A DNA stretch of 64,000 bases from Ilyonectria destructans (taxonomy: Eukaryota; Ascomycota; Sordariomycetes; Hypocreales; Nectriaceae). The notes below the pieces were generated by a model. The model made no database searches, was not told the origin of the DNA, and was given only the letters and a program-made list of their open reading frames with translations. This document shows, one piece after another, positions 41,951-54,386 of the stretch (the stretch's first letter is position 1; every line of letters begins with the position of its first letter). The translations under genes were made by a program, and so were the position numbers. Location of the stretch: assembly GCA_020740775.1 (NCBI GenBank), contig JAHEWK010000002.1, positions 3,720,001 to 3,784,000 on the forward strand, given 5' to 3'.

Positions 41951-44900
41951 CTCAGTAGTTCAATCTAGATAACCCCTCTGGTATAGCAAGAAATTCGACT
42001 CCGATGGAGAGAGGGGAGCGGGATGGTCCCTTGAGTCCAATCCAATCGATAGCCCTAATGCTATAAATGATCCCCTGAGTGTAATGCCTAGATGAACTCG
42101 ATCCCACGGACGACCCGCGATTGTAGTGATGGCAAAGCCTTGATTTTAGGCGCTGTATCATGGAGCCGATTTGGCCCGAGGGCGCCGGACCTGTACTGAT
42201 TGGGTTTATATTAGAAGCCTTGGCCACCTGCGTTTTGTCACACGCGGGACCATCCCTAATATGAGAACGGAGTTTGAGGTCGACCGAATAATGGGGGACT
42301 TCTTATGTATTACCCAGTAGATCAACTAGGACTCCGAGTTATGCGGCTCAACTATGGGGTACCTCGAGGAGGAAAACCTAAAGATGTCATGAAGTTGACG
42401 ACATATATCGCCACAGGCAGCTCTGAAGACTCCACACATTTGTGATATCGCCATAACAACTTATGTACCTTAGGCTTTAGGACAAAATGCATAAAGATAT
42501 AATTACTAACAGACTTTAACATCTGTGTACTGCGCCTAAGTATTATTGTAGTTTTAGGAAAATCGATTGTGGAAGCTGTTGTGAACTGCGATAGCAACAA
42601 GCAGAGGTAGTGGCAACAAGTACCGCCAAGAAACACATATTCACGGTTTGTGGCATGTGTAAGACAGTTGGTTCGGGATAGCTTGGTCTCTACAATCATA
42701 ATCATCAATATCCGACGTACCTCCTCGTGGACAAACTACCAACCTTGGTAGACCATCCCTGTCTTCAAATATATCAGCTATAGATCCTAGAGCTCATGGC
42801 TCCCTAGAACAAGGTACTATTGCACTATGTCACATGGATATGAGGTCTACCAATGCCATGATGGATGTCAACCTCCCCAATATCCAGACAGTTGTGGCCT
42901 AAGAGTGGGTTAGTACAGTACCTGACGATTCTGAATGCCCCCATCGTGGATTGCTGGGCAGAAGTTTGGTTGCCCACTTGGACAGGATATGCACAGGAAA
43001 CTCTTGCTCTAATTCCATCAAACGCTTCAGGGAATGGATGGAATATCCGATATGTACCGTCGACTTGCAAGGAGTGAGGGTGTTACTGGCACATCACCGG
43101 GTAGCTAGGCACAATATCCAGTTTCATAATACAGGCGAAGGTGAACATGGCACTGACTTATCATGACGTTAACTTATTCATCTCAGTATCAGTGTAAGTG
43201 AAATCAAGAATTGCGATCACCAACGGCGCAGCTTGTACAAGCGATGCGGCGTTTTATTACCCCCTGTTCCAAGCTAGACCAACAACACCCTTGTCCCCGA
43301 TGTGTTTTTGGTAGCGATATCTGGAGTGAGATAACATGATACGAGACGATAACGAAGTCAATAGATCGGGGCAGGGTTGTTGCGAACGGGCCGAAGACCG
43401 CAGCCCACTTTGAGCTGATAAATTGGTCTCGTTCGTTCGCCTCCATCGATCTCCGCCTCTTTCGGAACCAATCACCTGGCTCAGTCATCCCCTCAATAGC
43501 CTTGTATGACTCGCCTCGTGCTAGGAAGTTAAGCCAAGGGGGTGTATGATCAACCAAGGTCCGTTGAACATTTCAAACCCACAAGCTCCACTGTCCAGGA
43601 TACTGACGCCTCTCTGGGCGACTGTCACACCCAAAGTGGGAGCAAGGCAAAACTGACAACTGACCAAGGCTAGCATCGACACTCTTCAAGATGGTGGTTG
43701 GTACCAAGCTTGTACATGTGAATGATAGACCTCCTCCATCCCCTTGCCACATTTGCGGATCTCAGGCGGATTTCTTAAACGCCTAACTCCGCTGATGTTC
43801 CGTCTCATTGTTAATGGATGCTCTCCGCTTCGATGTCCCTACTTGGATCGCTACATATGCCAAGTCACCTATATCCGCCTCCCAATCTCCCAGGTCGCTA
43901 GCCTCGCCGGGGTTCGCGGAAGATGGTAGCTCATCCGGTGTCAGTGATCGTTCAAGAGATCGTTAGAGTTAGTACCGGAACGATAGTAGTTGCGGTGTTA
44001 TACTTTCATAGGCCCTGAGACTTGCTTACCATGTTATTAGTCACGAGCGTAATAAAATGACACGAAGCGTCACGCAGAGCGATGAAAAAGGTCTTAGAAA
44101 CTGGCATGATATGGTGGTTTTAGTTGTAATTCTTGCGTAATTTATGGAGGATCTGATTAACGGCTTCATTTCGAACCTGACACTGGCAGGCTCAGTGTTC
44201 GGCGGCGTATTGATTTGTTCCTGGTACGGTTCGACTATAGCGTCGTGAACCATTCATCTCCGACATGGAGTACTGGTATACCGGCCCCAACACGCACATT
44301 TGGATCCACAACTACAAGGGTTGGAAGCGCGTTCGTTTCGCCAATCTAAAACTCGCTAATTGCTCGATATACTTCGGGGAGGGTGGAAATGAGATAGATA
44401 AAGCGGTTTCGCATATCTAGTGAATAATGTATATGGTTGTGGATGCCTTTCAACATCCTGGCCCGCTTCATGTCGGCTCTGAGGGTTGTGTAAGAATTGG
44501 TTGAGGTAAGTCCTGGCCTCCTCTCATCGCTTCTATTACGGCTAGTATCGGCTGATAACAGCGATGCAATTGTAAGTGCTTGACGTGGCCGTCCCAAGGC
44601 CGGTTGTTATCAACGAGGGCCTCGCATATGCAGGGTGGCAATCCTGCTCGGCCACCGTTCCTTCGCTCCAGACTGAAGAACCATTATCGGACTTGTCAAA
44701 AACACATGTGATGCGCAGCCAGACCGACAACATGAGGTGGGGTGATACCGCATCGCGTAATGTAACATCGCCTTCCTGGGAAGCGTGATCTCGCAAGCCT
44801 CAGGAACATGTCCAGCAAATCAGGGTGGTTCACTTAGACCGGAGGTTTTAGGGTGGCTTCAAGTTCACAGTACTTGTCTACATCTTGATAAAAGTGGCTG

Positions 44901-45100
44901 GTACTTGCAGCGTCAACATATCATATACGGCTGGATAAGCGTCTGGTGGTGATTCCGAGACATGTAGAACGACAAGAGGATACCAGTGACCTTTTAATAG
45001 AATATTCAAACTGTAAATGATAGAAAGACCTTTATAACACTCTAGAACATGAACGCGCCAAAGAACGCCTAGCATCCGTTCCCTTCGCCGTCGCCGAAAA
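41951..45100. other. Low-coding, AT-richer interval
   Basis: No gene supported. A minus-strand frame at 43204-43557 without a good ATG looks protein-like (GESYKAIEGMTEPGDWFRKR, then WAAVFGPFATTLPRSIDF) and could be a gene fragment. The rest shows frequent stops in all frames. Composition and broken frames fit old, mutated DNA. Confidence 0.45.
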
Positions 45101-46165
45101 TCAAATCACATTGCTTCCCATACTGAACCGCTTCCCCTCCCACCTCTCCCGGCGCATACTCTCCATCCACAACGTGTCGGCTGGAGATGACGGGGTCTGC
45201 AACCGCCCCCCAGGACTAAACGTTGGCACAAAGTACCGTGGGCTCGATCCTCGATCAACCAAGGTCTCGTCAGTGCTCGAGGGGGGCGCTGGAGGAGGAC
45301 GAGGCGGCGGGGTTCGAGGCGGACGCGACGGCCCTCCTGGAAGGCGAGGGGACGTCGAGTATTTGTGCGGCGAGGGCGTATGCCTCGTGTCTTCGAGGAG
45401 ATCTCTGCCTAGGGTGCTCAACGTGGAGGTGGAGCTTCTACGTGACCATGGTGAGCGGAGTGGGAGTGGCCGAAGCTGCTGCGGCTGCTGCTGCGGTAAC
45501 GGCGGCGGCGATGCTGGGACAGTTGCAGTCAACGGGGGAGGTGTTACCGGCACTCGGAGGTTCCAGGCATTCTGTCTAATACCAAGTAAGTCAGCAGCCT
45601 TGGGAGGGATCCCTGGGCCTGGGGTTGGTGCTGTCGTGCCAACTTGGGCCGCGGTTGATAGGTTCCCGAACGAGGCAATGGACACAGAGTCGTCGGCCGC
45701 AGGAGACCAAGCGTGCTTAAACGAAGCACCCATTCTCCCAAGAAGTGCGGTCCTGGGGCCCTTATTACGTCGTGAGGTTGTGGAGGTATCGTTCGCTTGG
45801 TTCTCCTGTCGTCGATAGATGACATACTCTTTATAAATCTTGAAGCACACGAATACCGTGAGGCCAAGCACAATACCAACGCCGATAGTGCCGCCCACGA
45901 TAGCTCCTGTTGCGTTATGTTTCTTAGGATGTTCATGAGCACGAGTATTGTGAGAGATGGTTATTCTACCCGACGCCTTGTCTAAGAAGTGGTGTCCTCG
46001 GATACCCAAGGTCGACGAGTTGGTTTTCGTTTCCTCCCACACATCGTCGTTGGTATAAATTGGCATCGCATCGGTTGGGGCGAAGGCCTTCAGCGCCAAG
46101 AGACAGGAAAGGATGTACATCGAGGCGCGTGGCGGCCACGCGGCGGTCGATCGGTCGGTCGGCAT
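45101..46165 (-). CDS. Single-pass membrane protein with proline-rich cytoplasmic tail
   Basis: Predicted type I membrane protein of 354 aa in one exon; family not recognised. The N-terminus has a basic stretch and a hydrophobic signal segment (YILSCLLALKAFA). A short outside part of about 60 residues contains two N-x-S/T sites (NSST, NATG). The single membrane span is AIVGGTIGVGIVLGLTVFVC (about residues 87-106), followed by basic residues (KIYKEYVIYRR) that set the tail inside. The tail of about 230 residues is rich in Pro, Ser and Arg, with SH3-ligand-like runs (RTPPPRPPPAPP; SPPPLPQQQP) and many Ser-Arg sites open to phosphorylation. The plan recalls fungal surface sensors with a cytoplasmic docking tail, but the Ser/Thr stalk of WSC or Mid2 types is missing. 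The start is ATG 46165; ATG 46120 directly before the signal segment is equally possible. Confidence 0.68.
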   Translation of the reverse strand: MPTDRSTAAWPPRASMYILSCLLALKAFAPTDAMPIYTNDDVWEETKTNSSTLGIRGHHFLDKASGRITISHNTRAHEHPKKHNATGAIVGGTIGVGIVLGLTVFVCFKIYKEYVIYRRQENQANDTSTTSRRNKGPRTALLGRMGASFKHAWSPAADDSVSIASFGNLSTAAQVGTTAPTPGPGIPPKAADLLGIRQNAWNLRVPVTPPPLTATVPASPPPLPQQQPQQLRPLPLRSPWSRRSSTSTLSTLGRDLLEDTRHTPSPHKYSTSPRLPGGPSRPPRTPPPRPPPAPPSSTDETLVDRGSSPRYFVPTFSPGGRLQTPSSPADTLWMESMRRERWEGKRFSMGSNVI

Positions 46166-49100
46166 GTTCGCGAGTTGTCGTGGACATCGGGAAGCCTGGC
46201 ATCGGGCCCCATGGCAAAGACGCCTCGATGGAACATTAAGTATCACGAACACGGTTCGGTACACTGCGATGGAAGCGGCGGTCGGGCAAGAATAGCTTCG
46301 ATTCGGCTACGTCGACAAAGGACCTTTGTCCAGCAACACGGTGGCTTTGTTGAAGACTCCCCCAGGGATGCCCCATGATGCCCCCTTTGGATATCCCCCG
46401 TGCGTACGTGCCCCCAAAGAAAATCCATCTCAGTCCCTTCCAACACCATATTCCGCTCGGTCCGTATCGACGGTTCGTATTTCGCTCAATGACGTCGAGC
46501 AGGAGGGACAAAGCCGGTGCGTTGACCGTCGGCATCAAAGGGCGCCGGCGATGGGAGGACGAAGGAGATGCTGCATCCTCTTTCAGACCAAGAGGTGCAT
46601 TCCGACTCCGAATTCTTTGAGCAAGAGCGCGCAAAGAAGCAGCTCACCGCACAAGATAGCGGACGTCACAGGGAATCACGGGAGATCGGGAGGGGGGAAT
46701 AGAGGCAGATTTATGGTGGCAGGGTCACGGGCTTCGCCCGCCACTCCTGCAGATAAGCTGAGGTACAGAGTTTTCATAGATATGCTTTTTCCTTGCAACG
46801 CATTGCCAGATGGTGCAATAAGTCGCTACGCAACTGATAAAGGAGCGTGCGGTATTGCGAGGGCTCAGTGATGATTGGGAGACGCCCGCTATCTATCTAA
46901 TCTCCATCCCTTGACGGACGGCAAGGGCGGGCAGCTGCCTTATTAGATATGCAAGAAGGGCTTGTCTCGGACAGGGCAATGCGCAGAATGATAAGGAATT
47001 ACCGTCTGCGAGGAGGTGTATAAAACCCTCCCATCCGCTCAGCCGCAACTAGAGCTGGGAGGTTTTGGGACGCCTTACGACCCACGAACCCATTCTCGGT
47101 CGACGGCCCAAGCCGACAAGCCATTGCCTCTCGACTGGATCCCAGCCTCGTCAGCCCTCCTCGACGGACTGTCCATCTCGGCAGCCATTCGGATCAAGGG
47201 GACTCGGAATCCGACTTGGCCCTTTGATCCAATAATGCACACTGCCAACCCCAAGGCTGTGTACTGCAGCCTTCGAAGGTTCAGCGAATCTAGATGGCCC
47301 ATCTCGCCCATGAACTCAGTCGACTTTCTCTACCCTTGCTCATCGATCGCATCCTGGCGCCCAGGGCAGCTGGACCGAAGGGCTTGTCGACAGCCTGCAC
47401 CGGATCCCTCTTCCGCAGCTAGACCCCAGAAGACCCCCACGCCCAGGATTGAATGATTTCTCTCGTTTCTGCAGGCTCGTCCGCGTTGGATCGCGACAGC
47501 CCAACAGCGCCAGCCTGCATCCAGGCCAGACGTCTTCATCGTCCTTGACCACATTTGCCATGTAAGAAAATGGCTGTCCCGCCGTTGGAGGCGATTATCG
47601 ACCATCAAAACGGAGCTACCTCTAGTTCGTTTGGGCTAGGCTTGGCAGCCCAAAGCCATGTGTCTCGTGTCTAATTGACCGAGACTAGAGAAATCGGGAT
47701 CTTGCCAGGCGACCGGACGGACTGCTCAAAACAGGCGACGGGTATCGGACCGGGGACCTGGACCAGCAGTCCCGTCAAGCACGACAGCCTGATGCCCCAG
47801 CCGCGTTGGTTGAGAGATATATTCCAAGCACGCTGCGGGCCCAGCGCGGCCGCTGGCGCTGGCGACTCGTCGCGAGATCTGATCTGTCCCATCGCATCGC
47901 AACGTTCGTAGGGTACTCTGGACATGACATATTAATATCTGTCTGTATCTCTGTGTCCACACCGCTTTGGTGGGCCGGTACCTCAGAGTCCCAGCGCGCT
48001 ATTCGCTCTAGCCCATGGACTGCAGCTCTGCGCATTACCCACCCCGGACAGAATTACCCCCCATGTCGGTCCGAGCAAGTAGCGATCCAGTTAATGGCTG
48101 TGTGAGAGTATGTACATACTGACGGTTCCCGGAAGCGCTGGGAGGCGATTCGCCGTGCTGGACTCCCGGCCGATGCTCGCAGTGATGACGGAGTAACCAC
48201 CCCAGCACATCGTCCAATATGCACACACATTGGTCCTCTGTGGGGTCCCCGTCATGCAGTTCGATCCTCCCAGCATCGGACTTTATTCCACCGGGATTTC
48301 AAGTCCGGGTGGATGCCAGAGCATCCAGAGAGTGGCATCGTCGCATACTGCACACACATACAGTACTGAGGAATATGTAGACGCCCGGCTCAACCGGGAG
48401 ATGTTTTCGCGCATTTACAAGGGGCAGGCGTTGATTCCGGCCCGTACTTGGCAGAGGAGCGTACACTTGCTGTTTTTAGACCGTTGCTGACAGACTTCAA
48501 CTTTGCACGGTTGGCGTTAGCTTGACGCTCGTCAGTTAGCAGTAAATAGGGTTCAGTAATTAATTAGGGTTGCGTGTAAGACCTCATGGCAGCACAGACA
48601 AGTTTTGTCGATGGCCTTCGATCTGGGCGCTGATGGTCTTGACCGTTGATCACATCCTTGCGGAGCCTGGTCCATCAACATGGGACCCTTCGAGATGCGA
48701 ACCAGGTTGGCCAGATCGTCTTCGAATCAGACCATTGACAAGATGATTCGAGCGAGAGTATGGGGTAAGATGTGTTCCTTGTCAGCAGCTTATGCCACTG
48801 TATAGCCGTGTATGTACTCTCGTACTTCGTACTCTCGTCAACTATTGGCGGAGCCTAGTCATCGTCTGAAACCCGACTGAGCATCGATCGCTCCCGTTTC
48901 GGGCTCCCCAGGTTGGTTAGGTTGGGTGGGATCTATGTTTTCCCGGAGGGCCATGGCATTCCTCGTAGTGGCATGGCGTCTCCGAGAGTAGACTTCAAGG
49001 CTAGGCCGCTGGCCTTGCTCAGACTGCCTAGCACGGGCCCTTGAATCAGTTTGCGGGCGCAACTCGAGATGAGAGTCAGAAAACCCACTCGCAAGTAATC

Positions 49101-52100
49101 AACAAATCTCATGCTCATCGGCATCAGCTGAGGGCCAGGCTCCTCATGGACATTGCGCTGTCTCAAGTCTCTCCTGTTGGCGCGCCGGGGGGCCGGCGCA
49201 GTACTGTGCTATGAGCGGGATACCCTTCTTGGCATCCCAGGATCGGGACAAATCTGGCAGTGCCTCCCTGTATTCGCAGCCCGCACGTTGCGACGGCAAT
49301 ATTCACAGCTCAACTCACCCGATGAAGCAAGCTGGACGGACTGAGCAGACCCTGCAGAATCAGGGACAGCTGTCGTACCGCAGGCTGGGGAGCCCTGAGT
49401 TTGGCATGACCGCTGAAAGTGTGTCTCCATGGCTCCGGGCCATGTCCCCATAACCGCCATTTCTCCGGAGCTGAACCCTGAAGCCATGCTACTATGTACG
49501 GCTGGGATCGCCACCAAACACCAAACGGCCGCCAGAGGCCGACATGTCGGGACAGGGAAGGGGTCGCCGGAATGACTCGTGGAAGTAGAGGATGGGCATT
49601 TCCGTCTTGCAGCCAGAGTGGGATGAATGCCGGTTACTGGACGCCGACTGCCGCAAATACAGTGCGTGGCCTTCGGAAGGCTAGAAGACTAGGAGTTGCT
49701 AGCTCCCCTGGGCGTCGGGCTGGGATGGAACATGTCGGGAGAAATAGGCGTGGTCGAGGACACCACCAACACCATCACCATCACAAACACCACCACCACG
49801 GCGTAAAGCTTCCAGCACCGCACCATAATACCCCCGTCCGTAGCATGTACCCGGGACCAGCTCTGCCACAGGGAACTAGCTCTCGCACCAGGTCTCGGCA
49901 ACCGCTCTGGCCACCATCTCCACCCACCTCCATCGAGCATCTGGCGCCAGCATGTGAGAGGGAGGGAGCACCATGGGGAGACTCCAGGGCCTCAAGCACG
50001 CCCAAAGGCTCGACAAGGGCCCTTCACGAGCGCCAGCCCGCCCCCTCCCCTGTCGACTCGTGGGTTCAAGTGGGGGTCCGACACGGCGTTCCATGCGAGT
50101 GCTTGCGAGGCGGCGTCAGGGCCCCACTGCGTCTGTACCCAGTACGCATCATGGACCGTGGCCACCAGTGCTGTCACTGGAGCATCTGGCTGGGCGTACA
50201 TATGCCACTAAAATAAGCATCTGTAGCCAGGGGATCTTTTTGCCAGCTTGCGTCTACTGCTGCATGTGTGAACATTTGATTCTTCTAATGGAAATTCCGC
50301 TTGGCGAGGTGCTGAGCCTTGTGCGTTATTAGCGTATTGGCGTATTGGCGCTGGAAGGAGGATGACCTCTTTGACGACGTTGGCTTGAGAATTTGGTCGA
50401 TCACATTGAGCCTACCTAGTCGCCAACATCGCCACAGGTGTCGCATGACCACTCCCATAGTCCCACCCCTCAAATCAACTTCTGTACGCGGACAGGCACG
50501 GAAGAGCTGTCCTTCAGACTCCCCGGAACGGTGGGGAGTTGCGACAGAGGGCAACCCAAACCGCAGATTGGTGGGCTTGCCACCCACACAGGCTCAGACT
50601 GGGCTGGGCAGCCTCGTCAGCCTCCAACTTGAGCTAAGGGTTCAAGCTTGAATGAAGGCAACCGCCTCGCTTCAGAATAGCCCAGCCACGAGTCCTGGCG
50701 GTGGTAGTGGTTGGCGTCGCGACATGAAACTGCCAGCTTTTTCAGCGGCGTGAATGGTTGCAGCCCAGACCTGTTCTCAAGGTGTAGGATTTGGTGAAGA
50801 GAGCCTCGGGGTTCTCGCCTGCAACTCGAGAATATGGACAGAGATGGGCCGCGAATGAAGATGGATGGTCATGCGATGGACAAATGCTCTCTGGTTTTCG
50901 GTCTCGTATGTGCGCGCCTCCAAGGCAAACAGACCAAGTCAAGAAGGCTGGCTTTAAGGCTAAACTCAGGGCGGAGCCGCAGCCGCAGCCGCATCCTCCT
51001 AAGTACCGCAGCAGTACTGGCGACTTGGCAGCTAGACGGCCTGCAGCTTGATCTCGTCGGTGGCTTGCAGCCATGATGAAGCAACTATTCCTATTCGAAC
51101 GGCAGGCTCTACTGCGCAAGTCCCTGCACATCTAAGCAGAGGTCTACCGCACCAACGCAGCCGAGGAAGGGTATCTTTTCTCGTGAGTTACTAAGAGCAC
51201 ACAGATGACGAGTGAGTGCGGGACGAGTCGAGAAAACGGGGTGAGGGTGTTGATCACTGAGGCCCAACTACATCTCCATCTCGAGAGGAACCGGCTTCGG
51301 ACAGAGGATTCAGTCTGAGGAGGGCCGATTCTCCCAGTCAAGCAGGACTCTGTACTCTGTACCCGGAAGCCGTGCCGCGTGGGATGCATGTGGCGTTCGG
51401 CCAGATGGCCCCGCCATCCAGCTTATCCTGGGACAAGCCAGGGCGGCCCTGGCTCTCCAGCCCATGGCCGTGGGGCCAGCCGGGCAGAGGGTTCCCTAGA
51501 TGCAGCATCCTCCGAGGCGTCTTGGAGATTGAACCCCCATCCCCATTTCCGTTTCTGTTTCCGCGAGGGGGGATGCTGCACCTGCACTGAGGCAAATTGT
51601 CTCCGACAACAACATGCATAGTACATGGTACTCCGTACATAGCCTGCTGGACGGCGAGGTCCCGCGATGCAGGAGGGCGGACCCCCACCGCCAGGCCACC
51701 CAACTTCGGAAGAGATGAAGGTGAGTTGTGATCGGTGGTTCATGGAAGCTCGGGGTATGTTGGGCCAGCCGTTCCCACGCGACAGCCCGAACGGGCGCTC
51801 CATCAGGAGCGTTGGGGGTCCGAGACAGTGCTGGGTTCGGCGAGCGGGAGGTGTATGAGTCAAGCCACACGAGTCGAGGGGCGTTCTGGTAATAGCACGA
51901 ATACCTATTTCAGAGCAACTAGTGCATATAGCAGCGAAGTTTGGCCCGGCCAAGACGGCCACCAGTAGCAGGGAGGGAGGTTTGCGGATGGAGTGTTTAG
52001 GTCCACGACTCCACTGCCACACGGTCGATCCACCTGCACGGCGTTGGCGCGCGCATCGTCACTTGGTCCGTGGCCGGAGTGCCATGGTCCGTGATCCACG

Positions 52101-54386
52101 GCCGTGGTCGCTCGTCGTCATACCTGGAGTCGGGGACGCCTGCGAGCACGGCTCCATGCGACAGGCGACAGGCGACAGGCCGACAACCCTCGGCCCCTTG
52201 ACCCATGGACTCGGAGACCAGGGCGTAGCGCCCGACAGACAGCGAACAGGCCAGACCCAGACTCCTCGAGTCCTATATCGCTGCGCTGCGGTGGCCGACG
52301 CCCTGAGTTCGGCGCGTGGGTCCGCGACGCCATCGTCGACGGTCTTTGCCCGAGGACCGAAGGGGAGACGGCCAGTCATGTCATTGGCTTTCGTCAGCCC
52401 ATCGAGCGACTTTGTTGCGGCAGCTACTCCTGTATGTACTTCGTGCGTGGGTGCGGACGGTCGGTCGGGGGCCCTGTAGTTTGTGTAACGGTCGCCCACT
52501 CGGTCTGCCTGCAATGTGATGCTGGGGTGGATGGGCGAGCGCGGGATGATGACGGCGATGCCCTGGGCCTGGGCCGTGTGTGGTTGTGTGGTGTTGCGCA
52601 TTGGGGTTACCGCCGTAGGCGAGTCGGTAATTTTCTATGTGTCGCTCCCCTTTGGCCCGTGGGCTGGCGCGCCGCGAGGGAATGCTGAGCGATGTCAGAA
52701 CCGGCACCTTAGTGGGCAGGAACCGAGTGCCAGTTGCCAGCTAAAGAAACTTGGTGTGCTCGGCAGCCGGCGGAGGGCGCTGGGAGTGGCTCCAGGGGGG
52801 TGCCAGGGCGCTGGAAGGCTGCTGGGAGACGGCGGGAGGTGGGAGTCCCCCTCCAGCTCCCACCGTGTACAGTTCCCTATGGCCTGCAAATGCCCGGTGG
52901 GGGAGTGGGTGAGTGGGTGAAATGGCCCCCCGGTACCTCTTCGCTGGAGTTGAATGTGCGGAGGTACCACGGTCGGTCCCTGTCATGACGGGCAGCCCCC
53001 CACTGTCCCACAGTGGCCTCCACTCACAGCCGGACCTGGTAAGCTACCATGCCTGTGGCGCGGCCGTCATCTGGGTGCAGGTACTCTGTACTTGGTGCTG
53101 CGTACGACATGCTAACCTCCGTCCGTCGAAGTCGAAGTGGAAATCGAAGCAGACGCAGAAGCGGATGCGACATGGGGTGGGTGGGAGCTGCTGCTGCGAA
53201 GCCAGGCAAGGCAAGCAACCTGGTCAACCCAGTCGGTACACACACAACTCAGGTAACCTCAACGACGACCGGTGGGATGGCGATGGGATCTTCAGGCCGG
53301 AGCCTTCTGGGGTGCGTGGACGGTCGTGTATCGCGTCCGGTCCCCTCTCTTTCTTCTCCATGCCGTCCGTCACATCCCAGGCTTCCCTGCCTTACATGGC
53401 ATTAGTACCCACTTGCTGCTCGCTCGTAGTTACTATGTACTCCCAGTTACTACCTACTCCTCACGTCTCACCTCACTCACTCCATTCCCCCCGTGTGTTG
53501 TGGATGCCGCTGCTGCATCGGGATGCTTTCGCACGAGTCTTTGCCGGATCTAACGCGGGCCCGGGTTCCAAAGTTGTCATGGTCCAGCGCCGGCCACGGC
53601 GACGGTGGCCAGTGACAGTTCAAAGCCCCCGTAGTCTGCGTCTCCAGCACCGAAGGATTGGCCTTGAGTGACTTGAGTGCCTTGAGTGGTGCCCTGTTGA
53701 GTGAGCGGCGACGCGGAGCACTAACAAAACCCAACCGGGCCCCCCCTCCATCGCAAACGAGTCCTCGTCTTCGGCTTGTCCATCCAGTCTTCAGTCTCCA
53801 GTCCTCCGCTACTACGTACCTACTTCCCCCGTTCCCCTCCGCCTCGTTCCCCTCCAACCCTCCAACCCTCCACTTTAACCCTCCACCTCAAACCCCCCCG
53901 GCATGTTCCCTGGTTTCTTTCCTAGTTTCCCTCGCCGTTGCTATTCCCTCGAGACCAATACACCGTCACTTTTTGGGGTCGCACAGCATCCAAGAACCAA
54001 CGACATCCTCTTTCGTCGCCACCTCTTGTCGCACTCGCACCTTGACAGCCCAGCCCTTCTAGCCTTTCTGGACCGCCCGGATCGGCCAACCTCTCTGAAA
54101 CCTAGCAAGGTACCCGAGTACAGCGGCTTCAGTGGACAGCCCCACTAGAGCACGGCACCCACAGCACCCACAGCACCCGCAGCAGCCAAGTAGCAGCGCA
54201 TCGCCGCCGCTACGGGGGGCACGCAGGACGCAGACGCAGCGCAGACGCAGAGTCACCTCCCACACACCGGCTCTCCAACCCTCCAACCAAAAGCCCGCCT
54301 CGCCCAAGCGTGGGGGGACATTTCCTTCTCCAGCGTCGGGTCAGCCTCTCACTCACCCTCTCCCTCTCTCTCGCTCCCTCCACATC
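46166..54386. other. Long gene-free interval upstream of the nitrogen regulator
   Basis: About 8.2 kb with no supported gene. Many open frames of 100-250 codons occur (49494-50216, 51423-52022 minus, 52913-53671), but they are rich in Pro, Arg, Cys, Trp and His, overlap each other on both strands and resemble no family. A His-codon-like run (caccaccaccac) lies near 49760-49800. The last 700 bases before 54387 are strongly CT-rich and probably the 5' leader of the GATA gene. Decamers TACTCCGTAC or TACTCTGTAC occur at 51353, 51629 and 53082. Confidence 0.5.

Noticed and set aside
49760..49800. CAC/CAT-rich run resembling a poly-His coding tract
   Set aside because: Lies in a frame without other protein features; treated as low-complexity DNA.
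51423..52022. 199-codon minus-strand frame in the areA upstream region
   Set aside because: Trp/Arg/Pro/Cys-rich composition and three competing frames; no splice structure.
52913..53671. 252-codon plus-strand frame in the areA upstream region
   Set aside because: Composition is atypical of proteins and the frame runs into the probable leader of areA; no motif recognised.
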